Source: Pseudalgibacter alginicilyticus (GTDB lineage Bacteria > Bacteroidota > Bacteroidia > Flavobacteriales > Flavobacteriaceae). From it: DNA of 64,000 nt. Both the position numbers and the translations under genes were made by a program. This document shows positions 8,959 to 22,056 of the stretch, one piece after another (the first letter of the stretch is position 1; the number at the start of each line of letters is the position of its first letter). The stretch is taken from contig NZ_CP012898.1 in the NCBI RefSeq assembly GCF_001310225.1, positions 3,714,001 through 3,778,000 on the forward strand, read 5' to 3'. Below the pieces are notes generated by a model. The model did no database searches. It was not told where the DNA came from and worked only from the letters and a program-made list of their open reading frames with translations.

Positions 8959-11553
8959 ATGGTTTTTAAAAATTTATATTTTACCTTAACTGTTTGCTTA
9001 TTTCAAGTATTAGTTGTTTTGGGGCAAAATTTAAAAACCATTGAAATTAATACCAATGCGGGACATCCTATAAATAGAGGTGCGAGTGGTTTTAATGTCC
9101 GCATAGCTGATAAAGTATGGAATTATACCCATCCCGATTTTATTGAAGCGGTGAAAGAGCTAAAACCTGGTTGGTTACGTTATTTCTCTGGAACTATGGG
9201 AGATGCTTTTAGTAGTGCTACTGGTCAGTATGATTTAGATTATATTGCCATGTTTGATCATCAAAAACCTTTTTTAAAAGGACATCGTTTTGTAGAAGTT
9301 AAAGGCCCACATAGATTAACAGATCTATATCACCTTTTAGGAGAAATAAATGGAAAACTTATTATAACAATAAATGCTTTTTCAGAAAGTCCAGAAATGA
9401 TTTTGGAATTAGCCAGATTCTGTAAAAACAACAACATTAAAGTAGAAACATGGCAATTCTGTAATGAACCTTATTTTTATGTGCCAAATAGAAATCGTTA
9501 TTGGTGGAATGATGGCTATGATTATGCCACTAAAATGCAACCGTATGCTGAGGCTATTCAGCAAATATTTCCTGACGCTAAACTAACCCTCAATTACACA
9601 TGGGATGGTGTTTGGACTTTTATGAAAGAGATTAATCAATTTCAAAAAGAGCAAGGTGCTTATTGGAATGTGTTCTCAAAACATTCTTATGCTCCACACA
9701 CCGGCAGAGAGGAAACGCTGGATCAAGCTTATAGACGAGGAAACACTAAGTTGATAGAAGCAACTTCAGCTTACGCAATGCAGCAAATTCAAGATTATAC
9801 ATGGGAAGACATTCCTATGGTGATTACCGAATTTGGGGTTTGGAACCGCCCTTTAAATGGTATTTATTCAAGTATTTACAATATAGAATATGTAATGCGT
9901 CAATTAGAACATACCAATACAGAATTTGTTGGAGCACATGAAGTTAGTAATAAGTACGTTCCCCTAAATAATAAGAATAATATTATAGAAGAGGCCTTCA
10001 AATTAGGTAAAAAAATAGATACAGATACTATATTAACGGGAATTCGTAGAGATTTGGAGGGCAAAGCTTATAAAATATTTCATGAGGCAACTAATAACTC
10101 GGAGTTTTTATATAATACAAGTATTATAAACGGTCCTCAGGTTCCAGGTTTGTCTAATACCAATGTTAATGGGATGTTTGCTCAAACATATAAAGGCATT
10201 AATGGTTATAATTATTTGGTAGTTACCAACAGAAGTGGAGAAACTAATAACTTTCAAGTGAAATTGAATGGGAAAAATCTTAATCAAGAATTTTTCACAA
10301 CCTACATTTCTGCGGATTCATTAAGAACTTGGAATACAGATATTCTTAATACAAGTTATAAAAATGGAAGTATTCAAATAGAACCATATAGCGTTTCGGT
10401 AAGCAAATGGAAAACAGATATCACTAAATTACCACAGCCTACCATATATAAAGCAAACGTAGTTAAAGAAGGTGTTTTAATCAAGTGGGGTACTATTGAT
10501 GCTGCTACAAATTATAAAGTACATTATGGTACAGATACTACAAATTTAAAATACACACAATTAGTAGAAAATCAGAATAGCACTTTAATAACTGGGTTAA
10601 AATTGAATGAATCATATGTTTTTAAAGTAGAAGCAATTAATAATAGGTATACTAGTTTAAAGTCTAATAGTGTTTCTGTAAGCTATCAATTACCTGATAA
10701 AGTTAAAATATATAAGGTTTCAAGGCGTGATGACGCCGTGACACTTTTTTGGCAAAGCGTACCAAATACAACAAGTTATTTAATAAACTATATTGATGAG
10801 AATGGAAAAGCCATAGAAATTGATACTAAAAACGTATTTGGTTATAGAATTGAGGGGTTTAAAGATAATACAGAATATCAATTTACAATAACGGCTTATA
10901 ATGGTTTAGGAAAAGGAGTGCCTTCAAATATTGAAACTGTTTTGGTATCCTCAAAAGTACCTTTAAGCCCTAGAAATGTTTCAGCAACTAAAAAAACATT
11001 AAATAGTATTGAAGTAAAATGGTTTGCTCAAAATCAGGTGTTGCCTAATACTTGCTATAATGTTTATAGGGGTGAAAAATTACATGAACTTACTAAAATA
11101 GCTACTTGCATTCAAGATACTATCTATATGGATTATGATGTTGATATAGATAAACAATATTATTATACTGTTAAAGCACAGACAGAGGTTGGAGAAAGTA
11201 ATTTTCATCCTAATATTGCTACTGCTTTTTCTATGGAAAACAAAGATAAAGTAGCCATTCAAACAATTGAAAATCAAAAGGAAGGTTATTTAGTTAAAGT
11301 GAAACTAAATAAAATGACTATTAATTCTAAAGATACTTATGGAGTTATAATTAATAACGTATCTTATTTAAACGTTGAGGATGTTAAAATTGCTGGCCTT
11401 CCTGAAAAGAAGGGAAGTACAACGTTTAATGTTCTTATTCCACGATCAAAATTAAAAGAAAATTCAAATTATGCTATAAAAGCATTTGTAATAAAACAAG
11501 GTCGTACCTTTGAAAGTGCTATTGTAAATCAACAAATTAGTAAAAAAATATAA
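8959..11553 (+). CDS. Secreted clan GH-A-like glycoside hydrolase with fibronectin type III domains
   Basis: The 864-residue protein has a cleavable signal peptide ending near VLGQ. Residues about 25-340 look like a GH-A (beta/alpha)8 barrel: WLRYFSG near the start, then a likely acid/base E170 in CNEP and a likely nucleophile E291 in ITEFG. The 121-residue spacing fits strands 4 and 7. A beta-sandwich follows (about 390-480), and then at least two FN3-like modules (about 485-680) before a C-terminal module. I cannot assign the family; GH86-type agarase/porphyranase or a GH39/GH79 relative are possible. It lies between a sulfatase and two GH2 genes, so it probably cleaves the backbone of the same sulfated galactan. 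Confidence 0.75.
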   Translation: MVFKNLYFTLTVCLFQVLVVLGQNLKTIEINTNAGHPINRGASGFNVRIADKVWNYTHPDFIEAVKELKPGWLRYFSGTMGDAFSSATGQYDLDYIAMFDHQKPFLKGHRFVEVKGPHRLTDLYHLLGEINGKLIITINAFSESPEMILELARFCKNNNIKVETWQFCNEPYFYVPNRNRYWWNDGYDYATKMQPYAEAIQQIFPDAKLTLNYTWDGVWTFMKEINQFQKEQGAYWNVFSKHSYAPHTGREETLDQAYRRGNTKLIEATSAYAMQQIQDYTWEDIPMVITEFGVWNRPLNGIYSSIYNIEYVMRQLEHTNTEFVGAHEVSNKYVPLNNKNNIIEEAFKLGKKIDTDTILTGIRRDLEGKAYKIFHEATNNSEFLYNTSIINGPQVPGLSNTNVNGMFAQTYKGINGYNYLVVTNRSGETNNFQVKLNGKNLNQEFFTTYISADSLRTWNTDILNTSYKNGSIQIEPYSVSVSKWKTDITKLPQPTIYKANVVKEGVLIKWGTIDAATNYKVHYGTDTTNLKYTQLVENQNSTLITGLKLNESYVFKVEAINNRYTSLKSNSVSVSYQLPDKVKIYKVSRRDDAVTLFWQSVPNTTSYLINYIDENGKAIEIDTKNVFGYRIEGFKDNTEYQFTITAYNGLGKGVPSNIETVLVSSKVPLSPRNVSATKKTLNSIEVKWFAQNQVLPNTCYNVYRGEKLHELTKIATCIQDTIYMDYDVDIDKQYYYTVKAQTEVGESNFHPNIATAFSMENKDKVAIQTIENQKEGYLVKVKLNKMTINSKDTYGVIINNVSYLNVEDVKIAGLPEKKGSTTFNVLIPRSKLKENSNYAIKAFVIKQGRTFESAIVNQQISKKI

Positions 11554-14721
<3,168 letters not shown>

Positions 14722-14730
14722 ACATAAAGT

Positions 14731-17700
14731 ATGGTGAAAGATTCTAAAAATTATAAAGAAAAAAGAATTTTTATAATCTTGTTTTGCGTTGTTTTTATTT
14801 TAGTTACCTCATGTAAAAGCCATCAGAATAAAAACATTAGCTCAGAAAAAGTAACAACAAGATGGCGTTCAAATTTTGATGCTAATTGGAAATTTATACA
14901 AGACGATGTTACTGGAGCTGAACAAGTAGTATTCAATGATACTTCTTGGAGAACACTTAATTTGCCGCACGATTGGAGTATTGAAGGTAAATATAATGAA
15001 AACAACCCTATGGGAGACCAAGCTGGCTATTTGCCAGCTGGTTTTGGGTGGTATAGAAAAACGATTGAAGTACCTCAAAGTTGGAAAGGAAAACACGTTG
15101 AAATAGCTTTTGACGGTGTTTTTATGAATAGTACGGTTTATGCTAATGGACAAGAATTAGGTACCCGTCCGTATGGTTGGATTTCATTCGCTTACGATAT
15201 TAGTGATATTGCTCAAAACTCTAACAAAATAACCTTTGCGGTTCGTGTTGATAATGATAAACAACCCGCAGCACGTTGGTATACAGGAAGTGGTATATAT
15301 GCCCATACATGGATAGATGTAAAAAACAAAACCCACATATCAAGAGATGGTATTTTTGTTAAAACAGCTGGTGATAAGGTTTTTGTAGAAACTGAATTTA
15401 CAAGTGAAAATAATGAAACAAGAGAGGCGGTTGTAGTTACATCAATTGTAGATGCTATTGGTAATATTGTAGGAGCTTCAAAAGAAAACATCCAATTAAA
15501 TTCAGACAAAACGTTTAAAAATGAGTTGGAAATCAACCAACCTAACCGTTGGTCAGTAGAAACCCCTTATTTATATACTTTAAAAACAGAATTGTTTTTA
15601 GGTAATGAGGTAGTTGATGTTGTTGAAACGACATTTGGTGTTAGAGATATTGAGTGGAAACCAGAAACGGGTATGTGGCTAAACGGTAAAAATGTCAAGT
15701 TACAAGGGGTTTGTAATCATCAAGATGCGGGCGCATTGGGAGCAGCAGTTCCAGATAAAATTCTTCGGTTCAGAATTCAGCAATTAAAAGATATGGGGGT
15801 AAATGCCTTTCGTACATCTCACAATCCTCAAACACCTATTTTTTATCAAATCTGTGATGAATTAGGTATGTTAGTGATGGATGAGATTTTTGATGGCTGG
15901 AAGAAAAAAGCCAAAAATGATTATGGAGCACATCACTTTGATATTTGGTGGAAACGCGATTTAACCGATTGGATAAAACGAGATAGAAATCATCCTTCTG
16001 TAGTTATTTATAGTGTTGGTAACGAAACTGGAGGAGCCGTTGCTAAAGATTTAGTTGAAGCTTGTAATGTATTAGATCCAACACGTCCAGTAACCTCGGG
16101 ACATTCAGGGTCACAATATATGAATGTACTTGGGGTAAATGGAGGCAGCGAAAAGAAGGGCTATATGGAGGATTTGGATAATAATAGAGGTGGAAAGGTT
16201 TTTATTGGTACGGAAAACACACATACTTGGCAGGTTAGAGGTTACTATAGAACACATACTTGGTATCGAGATGGTTTTCCTAATAAAAATAACACTTATG
16301 AAATCCCTAATTTAACTAAAAAAGAGGTGTTTACCCATGATTGGATTGAAGCTTCAGAAAGAAAACACAGAAAACAAATCTTTAACTCTAGTTATGATAA
16401 TGCAACCGTACGTGTGTCATCTCGATTAAATATAGAACAACTGCGTGATATCCCATCCTATGCAGGCTCGTTTCGTTGGACAGGACATGATTATATTGGA
16501 GAGGCTGGTTATGTACATGGGGGGTGGCCATTTAAAGCATTTATGGGAGGTGCTATTGATTTAGCCAATTTTGAGAAAGATTTGTTTTATCTATACCAAA
16601 GTCAATGGACAACAAAACCAATGATACATATGTTGCCACATTGGACACACCCTAAAGTAGAACTTGGTACAAAAATTCCAGTTTGGGTATATTCTAATAC
16701 CGATGAGGTAGAATTATTTTTTAATGATACATCATTAGGAAAGCAAAAACCAGGAACCAAATGGGATATTATGCAATGTCAATGGATGGTAAAATGGCAA
16801 CCAGGAACATTAAAAGCTGTCGGTTATAAGGAGGGTGTTGTTGTTTCAGAAGAAATAGTAAAAACAGCTAATGAACCAGCAAAAATTAAACTATCAATTG
16901 ATGGAGAAGCTATAGGAAATATAGCAAATGATATGGTACAAGTGCGAGTTTCAGCAACCGATAGTGTTGGCACTTTTTATCCATATGGTGAAAACCGAAC
17001 GTACTTTAATGTTGTAGGAAATGGGAGAATTAAAGCATTAGATAATGGAAGTCCTGTAGATGTAGAACAGCATGTGGGACCGAATCATAGAAAAGCTTTT
17101 TATGGTTTAACACGTGCATATATTGAATCTACCAAAGAAACAGGTGATATTAATTTAATAGCGAGTTGTATTTTAGGTGAAAAAAAACAAATTACTTCTA
17201 ATATAGTGCGTATTGATACGCAAATAATCAATTTAAGAGGTGAAAAAATTCAACCTAAAATAGAGATTTATTACACTACCAACGGAGAAGAGCCCACTAT
17301 CAATTCCAATAAATATATTAAAGGTTTCAAAATAGCCCCAGAAACCGTAGTAAAGGCCTTATTAATAGTTAATGGGAAGCCAACCCAAATTCTTGAAGAA
17401 CATTTTGGTAAAAACGAAGGCTTTACTTGGAATGAAAATGCAAGTACTAATGATGATATTGGTGAACAGGCTGAAGCTGCTATTTTATCAGGAGCTGAAA
17501 TTTTATCAAAAGGGAGCAATTTTAAAGGAACAGGTTTTGTGAGTTTAAATAAAGTTGAATCTGCTATTTCCTGGTATCAAGAAAATGATGGTAATGCAGG
17601 ATATTTTGACTTAAATATTCGTTATAGTACTAAAAATCCAAATTTAAAGGAGAATTCACTTAAAATATCTGTGAATGATAAAGTAGTAATTGACAGATTC

Positions 17701-17841
17701 GTATTATCAAATTCAGATAATTTAGGATACACTTGGGATGAAATAAAGCATTCTATTTATTTAGATCGTGGAGCAAATACCATAAAAATTGAGTCTTTAG
17801 ATAATGAAATAATTTATATTGATGAGATTCGTATTAAATAA
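14731..17841 (+). CDS. GH2 beta-galactosidase-like enzyme with DUF4982 and carbohydrate-binding modules
   Basis: The 1036-residue lipoprotein (VTSC) differs from the preceding GH2. After the sugar-binding and Ig-like domains, the barrel has acid/base E432 in SVGNETGG. The likely nucleophile is E495 in FIGTENT, where relatives often have GSET. A DUF4982 domain follows (LPHWTHPKVELG and VWVYSNTDEVELFF), then an Ig-like GH2 C-terminal domain. A chitobiase C-terminal-like strand set (IYYTTNGEEPT) and a CBM6/35-like module end the protein. Substrate may be beta-galactoside or a modified sugar; two different GH2 enzymes in one operon suggest different linkages or sulfation states. It is the last gene of the operon. 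Confidence 0.88.
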   Translation: MVKDSKNYKEKRIFIILFCVVFILVTSCKSHQNKNISSEKVTTRWRSNFDANWKFIQDDVTGAEQVVFNDTSWRTLNLPHDWSIEGKYNENNPMGDQAGYLPAGFGWYRKTIEVPQSWKGKHVEIAFDGVFMNSTVYANGQELGTRPYGWISFAYDISDIAQNSNKITFAVRVDNDKQPAARWYTGSGIYAHTWIDVKNKTHISRDGIFVKTAGDKVFVETEFTSENNETREAVVVTSIVDAIGNIVGASKENIQLNSDKTFKNELEINQPNRWSVETPYLYTLKTELFLGNEVVDVVETTFGVRDIEWKPETGMWLNGKNVKLQGVCNHQDAGALGAAVPDKILRFRIQQLKDMGVNAFRTSHNPQTPIFYQICDELGMLVMDEIFDGWKKKAKNDYGAHHFDIWWKRDLTDWIKRDRNHPSVVIYSVGNETGGAVAKDLVEACNVLDPTRPVTSGHSGSQYMNVLGVNGGSEKKGYMEDLDNNRGGKVFIGTENTHTWQVRGYYRTHTWYRDGFPNKNNTYEIPNLTKKEVFTHDWIEASERKHRKQIFNSSYDNATVRVSSRLNIEQLRDIPSYAGSFRWTGHDYIGEAGYVHGGWPFKAFMGGAIDLANFEKDLFYLYQSQWTTKPMIHMLPHWTHPKVELGTKIPVWVYSNTDEVELFFNDTSLGKQKPGTKWDIMQCQWMVKWQPGTLKAVGYKEGVVVSEEIVKTANEPAKIKLSIDGEAIGNIANDMVQVRVSATDSVGTFYPYGENRTYFNVVGNGRIKALDNGSPVDVEQHVGPNHRKAFYGLTRAYIESTKETGDINLIASCILGEKKQITSNIVRIDTQIINLRGEKIQPKIEIYYTTNGEEPTINSNKYIKGFKIAPETVVKALLIVNGKPTQILEEHFGKNEGFTWNENASTNDDIGEQAEAAILSGAEILSKGSNFKGTGFVSLNKVESAISWYQENDGNAGYFDLNIRYSTKNPNLKENSLKISVNDKVVIDRFVLSNSDNLGYTWDEIKHSIYLDRGANTIKIESLDNEIIYIDEIRIK

Positions 17842-18234
17842 AAACAGAAATCTGAATTTTTTACTGCAGATTTCGAGCGTACTAAAATCTTTATTCAAAA
17901 AACTATCAACTCCAACGAAATTATAATGTAGATTTTTACATACATTGATTTTAACATTAGTAGGTTGCTAAAGGTAAACAATACTATAAATTAAAGTGGA
18001 AAGAATTGTATTTCTGTTAGTGTGGCATCTAATTATAGAAATTTCAAAACACTGAAAATAAAGTTTTTATGTTAAAAACGTGAGTTCAAACACCTAACTA
18101 TTCAATACAAAAGAAATTGCATTTGATAATAGAGAATTGTTATAACTTATGAAATATTAGAAACAAGTATTTTTTATAATGTACCATTAGGTCTTTCAAA
18201 TCAAATTTATTTTAAGAGTTTTGGTTAGGGTGAT

Positions 18235-18268
18235 TGAGAGTCGTAATTAAAGAGACTCTCATTTATTT
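18235..18268 (+). terminator. Candidate terminator hairpin
   Basis: An 8-bp perfect stem (arms 18235-18242 and 18254-18261) is followed by ATTTATTT. It lies about 390 bases after the last GH2 stop and could stop read-through before the SusC promoter. Confidence 0.4.
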
Positions 18269-18687
18269 AAAACAGATCTAAGAGTAAAAGTATTAACATC
18301 CGCAGTCTTAGTGTCACTAATAGTCTTTCAGCCCAAGCATTCTTTGCGAAAAATGTAATACCTATTTATATCAATTCAGTTACTGATGCTCTAATTCAAG
18401 CAGTTTAATCAAATCTTCCTTTTTATTACAGTTTTAAGCGGTTGCTTGTGCAAAGAGCATTTTGAAAAGATTAAAACAATTGATATAGGCTGATTTTTAA
18501 TAGGAATTATTTGTCAGTATCTGATTATGAGGTTTTTATAAGAGGGGGTGAGTTGCTAAAAATGAGTATGCTATTTGGAATAATATAATTAAAATAAATT
18601 AATATGTTTTAAAAAATAAAGAATAAACTTACAAAAAAAATATTAATCGTTCTCATAAAGTGGAATAGAGTTATAAATGATCATTTC

Positions 18688-18696
18688 GCAACATTT
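18688..18696 (+). promoter_or_regulatory. Candidate HTCS operator upstream of the SusC operon
   Basis: GCAACATTT lies 124 bases before the first SusC start and points toward it. The sequence after it stays similar to that after the 29840 copy for about 25 more bases (shared CCnCA and TTGA blocks). A related TGCAAAATG lies 37 bases further on. Confidence 0.45.
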
Positions 18697-18811
18697 GTAT
18701 CCCTCATTTGAGAATTTTACCACTGCAAAATGTGTTAAAAATTCTTAAAATTACATTCTATTAGACATTGAACCATTTAATAACTAATAACTAAACAAAC
18801 TAAATTATTTC

Positions 18812-21800
18812 ATGAATATGAGAACAGATTGTAAAGAGTTTTTTTTTCGTTTTTTAAATAAAACAATGAAAATACCTATTAGGCTATTCAGCGCATCGTT
18901 ATGTGTTATTTTAATTTGTATACCACATGTTTTGTTGGCTATAAATAAAGAATTTTCTAGCGTTGAGGTCCAGCAAGATATCATAATAAAAGGGAAAGTA
19001 CTGGATGAATTAGGAGTACCATTGGTAGGAGCTACCATTATTCAACAAGGCACATCAAAAGGAACCACTGTAGATTTTGATGGACAATTTAGCTTAAAAG
19101 TTGATTACAATTCTAATATAGAAATTAGTTATATAGGCTATAAAACAAAAGTTATTGCTAATATTATTTCTGCTTCTACAGTAACAATAGATATGGAACC
19201 CGATACCACAAGTTTAAACGAGATAGTAATTGTTGGTTTCTCTACCCAAACAAAACAAACTTTGGTTGGAGCTGTAGAATCTATTAAAGGAGAATCCTTA
19301 CAACAAGTTGGTTCTGTAAGTACCATTTCAGAATCCTTACAAGGTGCCATTCCTGGATTAACAGCAATTAGCAGCAGTGGCAAACCAGGTGCCGATGCTG
19401 CCGATTTGTATTTAAGAGGGCGTTCATCTTGGCAAGGTGATGGCGGGCCACTAACATTAGTAGATGGTATTGAACGTGATATAAACAATTTGGATCCTAA
19501 TGAAATTGCAACTATTTCTGTTTTAAAAGATGCATCTGCCACGGCAGTTTATGGTGTAAGAGGTGCAAATGGTGTTATCTTAATTACAACAAAACGAGGT
19601 AAGATAGGAACTCCTAAATTTAATTTCAATACCAATATTGGTTTTAAACAATCTACCGCAAAGCCACGTTTTGCAGATTATATTACTGCTCAAAATTTAT
19701 ATAATGAAGCAGCGGCTAATGATAAAAATTGGGGACAATTAATTCCTGAATCCACAATTACTGCATGGGAAGAAAATTATGAGCAAAGAGGACCATACAA
19801 TATATATTTTCCAGAAGTGGCTTGGACAGATGAGATTATGGGTACAGGTTTAGAGCAAACTTATAATATGAGTATGAGCGGTGGGTCTACGTTAGTAAAA
19901 TATTTCGTGTCTTTAGGATATAGAAATGATGGTGATATTTTTAAAACAACACCCAATGAAGATTATGACCCTGCTTTTGGTTTACAAAAGTACAATTGGC
20001 GTTCTAATTTTGATTTTGATGTAACACCAACAACAAAGTTTAGTATAAATTTCTCTGGAAATTACAGAGAAAGAACCCAGCCAGGTTATCGTATTGATGG
20101 CGGAGGAGAAGATGGTTTTGGGCAATCCCAATTCTTTTCTTTATTGTTTACGGCACCTAGGAATTTGTTTCCTATTACTGATGAAGAAGGTATTTATGGC
20201 GATAGTACAACAGGAGAATCGAACGTTATAATGGCGCTGAATGAAGGAGGCAAAAGAACCTATCAATATTTTCAAGGTTTCTATGATGCCGAAGTAACTC
20301 AAGGTTTGGATTTTTTAACGAAAGGACTGGATTTTAAAGGAAGTATTAATTATTCCTCTGAATCAAGTTACGAAAAACGAATACTTCGAGGTGGTCTTGG
20401 GTCTGCAGGTGTTGGGATTATTAGATATTATAGAACTTATGATTATTCCAATCCTACCGTTGGAGCAGATGGGCAGGTTGACTATCCTATATTAAATGAA
20501 ATTAGATTTCCAGATGATACCTCACAAGGTGATCCCGTAACAGCAACAACTCCAAGTTTGTACGCTTACGGAAGAAGATTGAATTATAAATTTCAATTTA
20601 ATTATAAGCGCCTTTTTGGAAACCACAGCGTTAGTGCCAATGCTATAATGTGGAGGCAATTAGATACATACAGAACGAGTTACTCTGCCAAAAGAGAAGA
20701 ATGGATTGGACGTGTAAATTATTATTATAAAAATCGTTATCTATTAGAGGCTAATGGCTCTTATTCTGGTTCAGAAAAGTTTGCAGAAGGACAACGATTT
20801 GGTTTCTTTCCTTCAATTGGCTTAGGATGGGTAGCCTCAGAAGAGCCAATTATTAAAAAAATGACTGAAAACTGGTTAGATTTATTTAAAATTAACTTTT
20901 CTTACGGTATAACAGGTGACGATCCAGGAGCGCGTTTTCAATATTTTCAATCCTTTGGAATAGCCAATGCTGGTATTAATTTAGGCTATGATAATTTAAC
21001 AAACTATGGACCAAGATATACAGAAGGTGCTTTAGCTAATTTAAATTCAACTTGGGAAGAAAGTAAAGTATACAACCTAAGTTTTAAACTAGATGCATTG
21101 AAAAAAATAGAATTTAGTTTAGACTTATATAAAGAACAAAGAACAGGTATTTTAATGGATGTTAGGCTCCCTACTTTTGTAGGTGTTCCAGATTTAGCAA
21201 CTGGTAATATTGGAGAAACCAAAAAACATGGTTACGAAATGCAAGTGGCTTGGAAAGATAATATTACTGAAAACCTTAAATATAGAGTTAATTTTAACAC
21301 CGCTTTTTCTGAAAATAGAGTGGTATATAGAAATGATCCACGCTTAAAACCTGAATATTTACAACAAGCAGGAAAACCAATTGGTTGGTCTAGCAGATTG
21401 TTAGAAGCTGGTTTGTACCAAAGTTTGGATGATATTTATAATGGGGCAACACCTAGTTTAGGTATTTCACAAGGAAATTTAATACCAGGAGATGCTTTAT
21501 ATGTAGATTATAACGGAGATGGTGTCATAACAAATGCAGATAATGTGGCCATGGATAAAAATATTGGCTTCCCGTTACGAACCTATTCATTAGGGATTAA
21601 TCTGGATTATAAGAATTTTGCATTATCAGCTAATTTTTATGGTGTTTCAGATGTGGGGTATATTATTCCAAATGTTTATTATTTCAATTTTATAAATTTT
21701 ATTCAAGCTAATGAAGATGTAGGTGATCGATGGACCCCAAATAATGCCACAGCAACAAAACCAGCGTTGCATTTAACCGATACACATAACAGAACGGCAA

Positions 21801-22039
21801 GTACTCTAACCTATGCAGATGGTTCTTACATTAGGTTGAAAAGTGTTGAGTTAAGTTATAGGTTTGAAAAAGGAGCCGTAAAAAAGTTAGGCTTAACTTC
21901 AGCACAACTATATGCTAATGGTAATAATTTATACACATGGTCTAAGTTAAATAATGATCAGTTAGATCCTGAATCAGGAGGAACAGGTGATTACCCGATA
22001 GTAAAGAGATTTAGTTTAGGTTTAAGAGTTGCATTTTAA
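18812..22039 (+). CDS. SusC-family TonB-dependent receptor (first pair)
   Basis: The 1075-residue outer-membrane transporter has a signal sequence, a carboxypeptidase-regulatory-like domain (about 50-140, KGKVLDELGVPLVGATI), a plug domain with the TLVDGIERDINNLDPNEIATISVLKDASATAVYG signature split over about 215-250, and a 22-strand barrel ending in RVAF. It imports oligosaccharides released at the surface, working with its SusD partner 17 bases downstream. The chosen ATG gives an 18-residue extension before a second Met (position 18866) that directly starts the signal peptide, so the true start may be 18866. It opens a five-gene operon. Confidence 0.93.
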   Translation: MNMRTDCKEFFFRFLNKTMKIPIRLFSASLCVILICIPHVLLAINKEFSSVEVQQDIIIKGKVLDELGVPLVGATIIQQGTSKGTTVDFDGQFSLKVDYNSNIEISYIGYKTKVIANIISASTVTIDMEPDTTSLNEIVIVGFSTQTKQTLVGAVESIKGESLQQVGSVSTISESLQGAIPGLTAISSSGKPGADAADLYLRGRSSWQGDGGPLTLVDGIERDINNLDPNEIATISVLKDASATAVYGVRGANGVILITTKRGKIGTPKFNFNTNIGFKQSTAKPRFADYITAQNLYNEAAANDKNWGQLIPESTITAWEENYEQRGPYNIYFPEVAWTDEIMGTGLEQTYNMSMSGGSTLVKYFVSLGYRNDGDIFKTTPNEDYDPAFGLQKYNWRSNFDFDVTPTTKFSINFSGNYRERTQPGYRIDGGGEDGFGQSQFFSLLFTAPRNLFPITDEEGIYGDSTTGESNVIMALNEGGKRTYQYFQGFYDAEVTQGLDFLTKGLDFKGSINYSSESSYEKRILRGGLGSAGVGIIRYYRTYDYSNPTVGADGQVDYPILNEIRFPDDTSQGDPVTATTPSLYAYGRRLNYKFQFNYKRLFGNHSVSANAIMWRQLDTYRTSYSAKREEWIGRVNYYYKNRYLLEANGSYSGSEKFAEGQRFGFFPSIGLGWVASEEPIIKKMTENWLDLFKINFSYGITGDDPGARFQYFQSFGIANAGINLGYDNLTNYGPRYTEGALANLNSTWEESKVYNLSFKLDALKKIEFSLDLYKEQRTGILMDVRLPTFVGVPDLATGNIGETKKHGYEMQVAWKDNITENLKYRVNFNTAFSENRVVYRNDPRLKPEYLQQAGKPIGWSSRLLEAGLYQSLDDIYNGATPSLGISQGNLIPGDALYVDYNGDGVITNADNVAMDKNIGFPLRTYSLGINLDYKNFALSANFYGVSDVGYIIPNVYYFNFINFIQANEDVGDRWTPNNATATKPALHLTDTHNRTASTLTYADGSYIRLKSVELSYRFEKGAVKKLGLTSAQLYANGNNLYTWSKLNNDQLDPESGGTGDYPIVKRFSLGLRVAF

Positions 22040-22056
22040 TTTAAGAAGACATAAAA

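Larger units (their letters stand above)
17842..18811 (+). other. 970-bp intergenic region between the hydrolase operon and the SusC operon
   Basis: No intact gene is visible. It holds an imperfect hairpin just after the GH2 stop (arms 17847-17854 and 17867-17874), a stronger hairpin at 18235-18261, and the GCAACATTT motif at 18688. On the minus strand near 18305-18350 one frame reads NAWAERLL, reminiscent of a transposase DDE-domain motif, but no flanking frame supports a gene. The unusual length fits a place of past insertion or deletion. Confidence 0.5.

Noticed and set aside
18305-18350. Transposase gene on the minus strand between the two PUL operons.
   Set aside because: Only a short motif-like stretch is readable and stops occur on both sides; it is mentioned as a possible remnant only.
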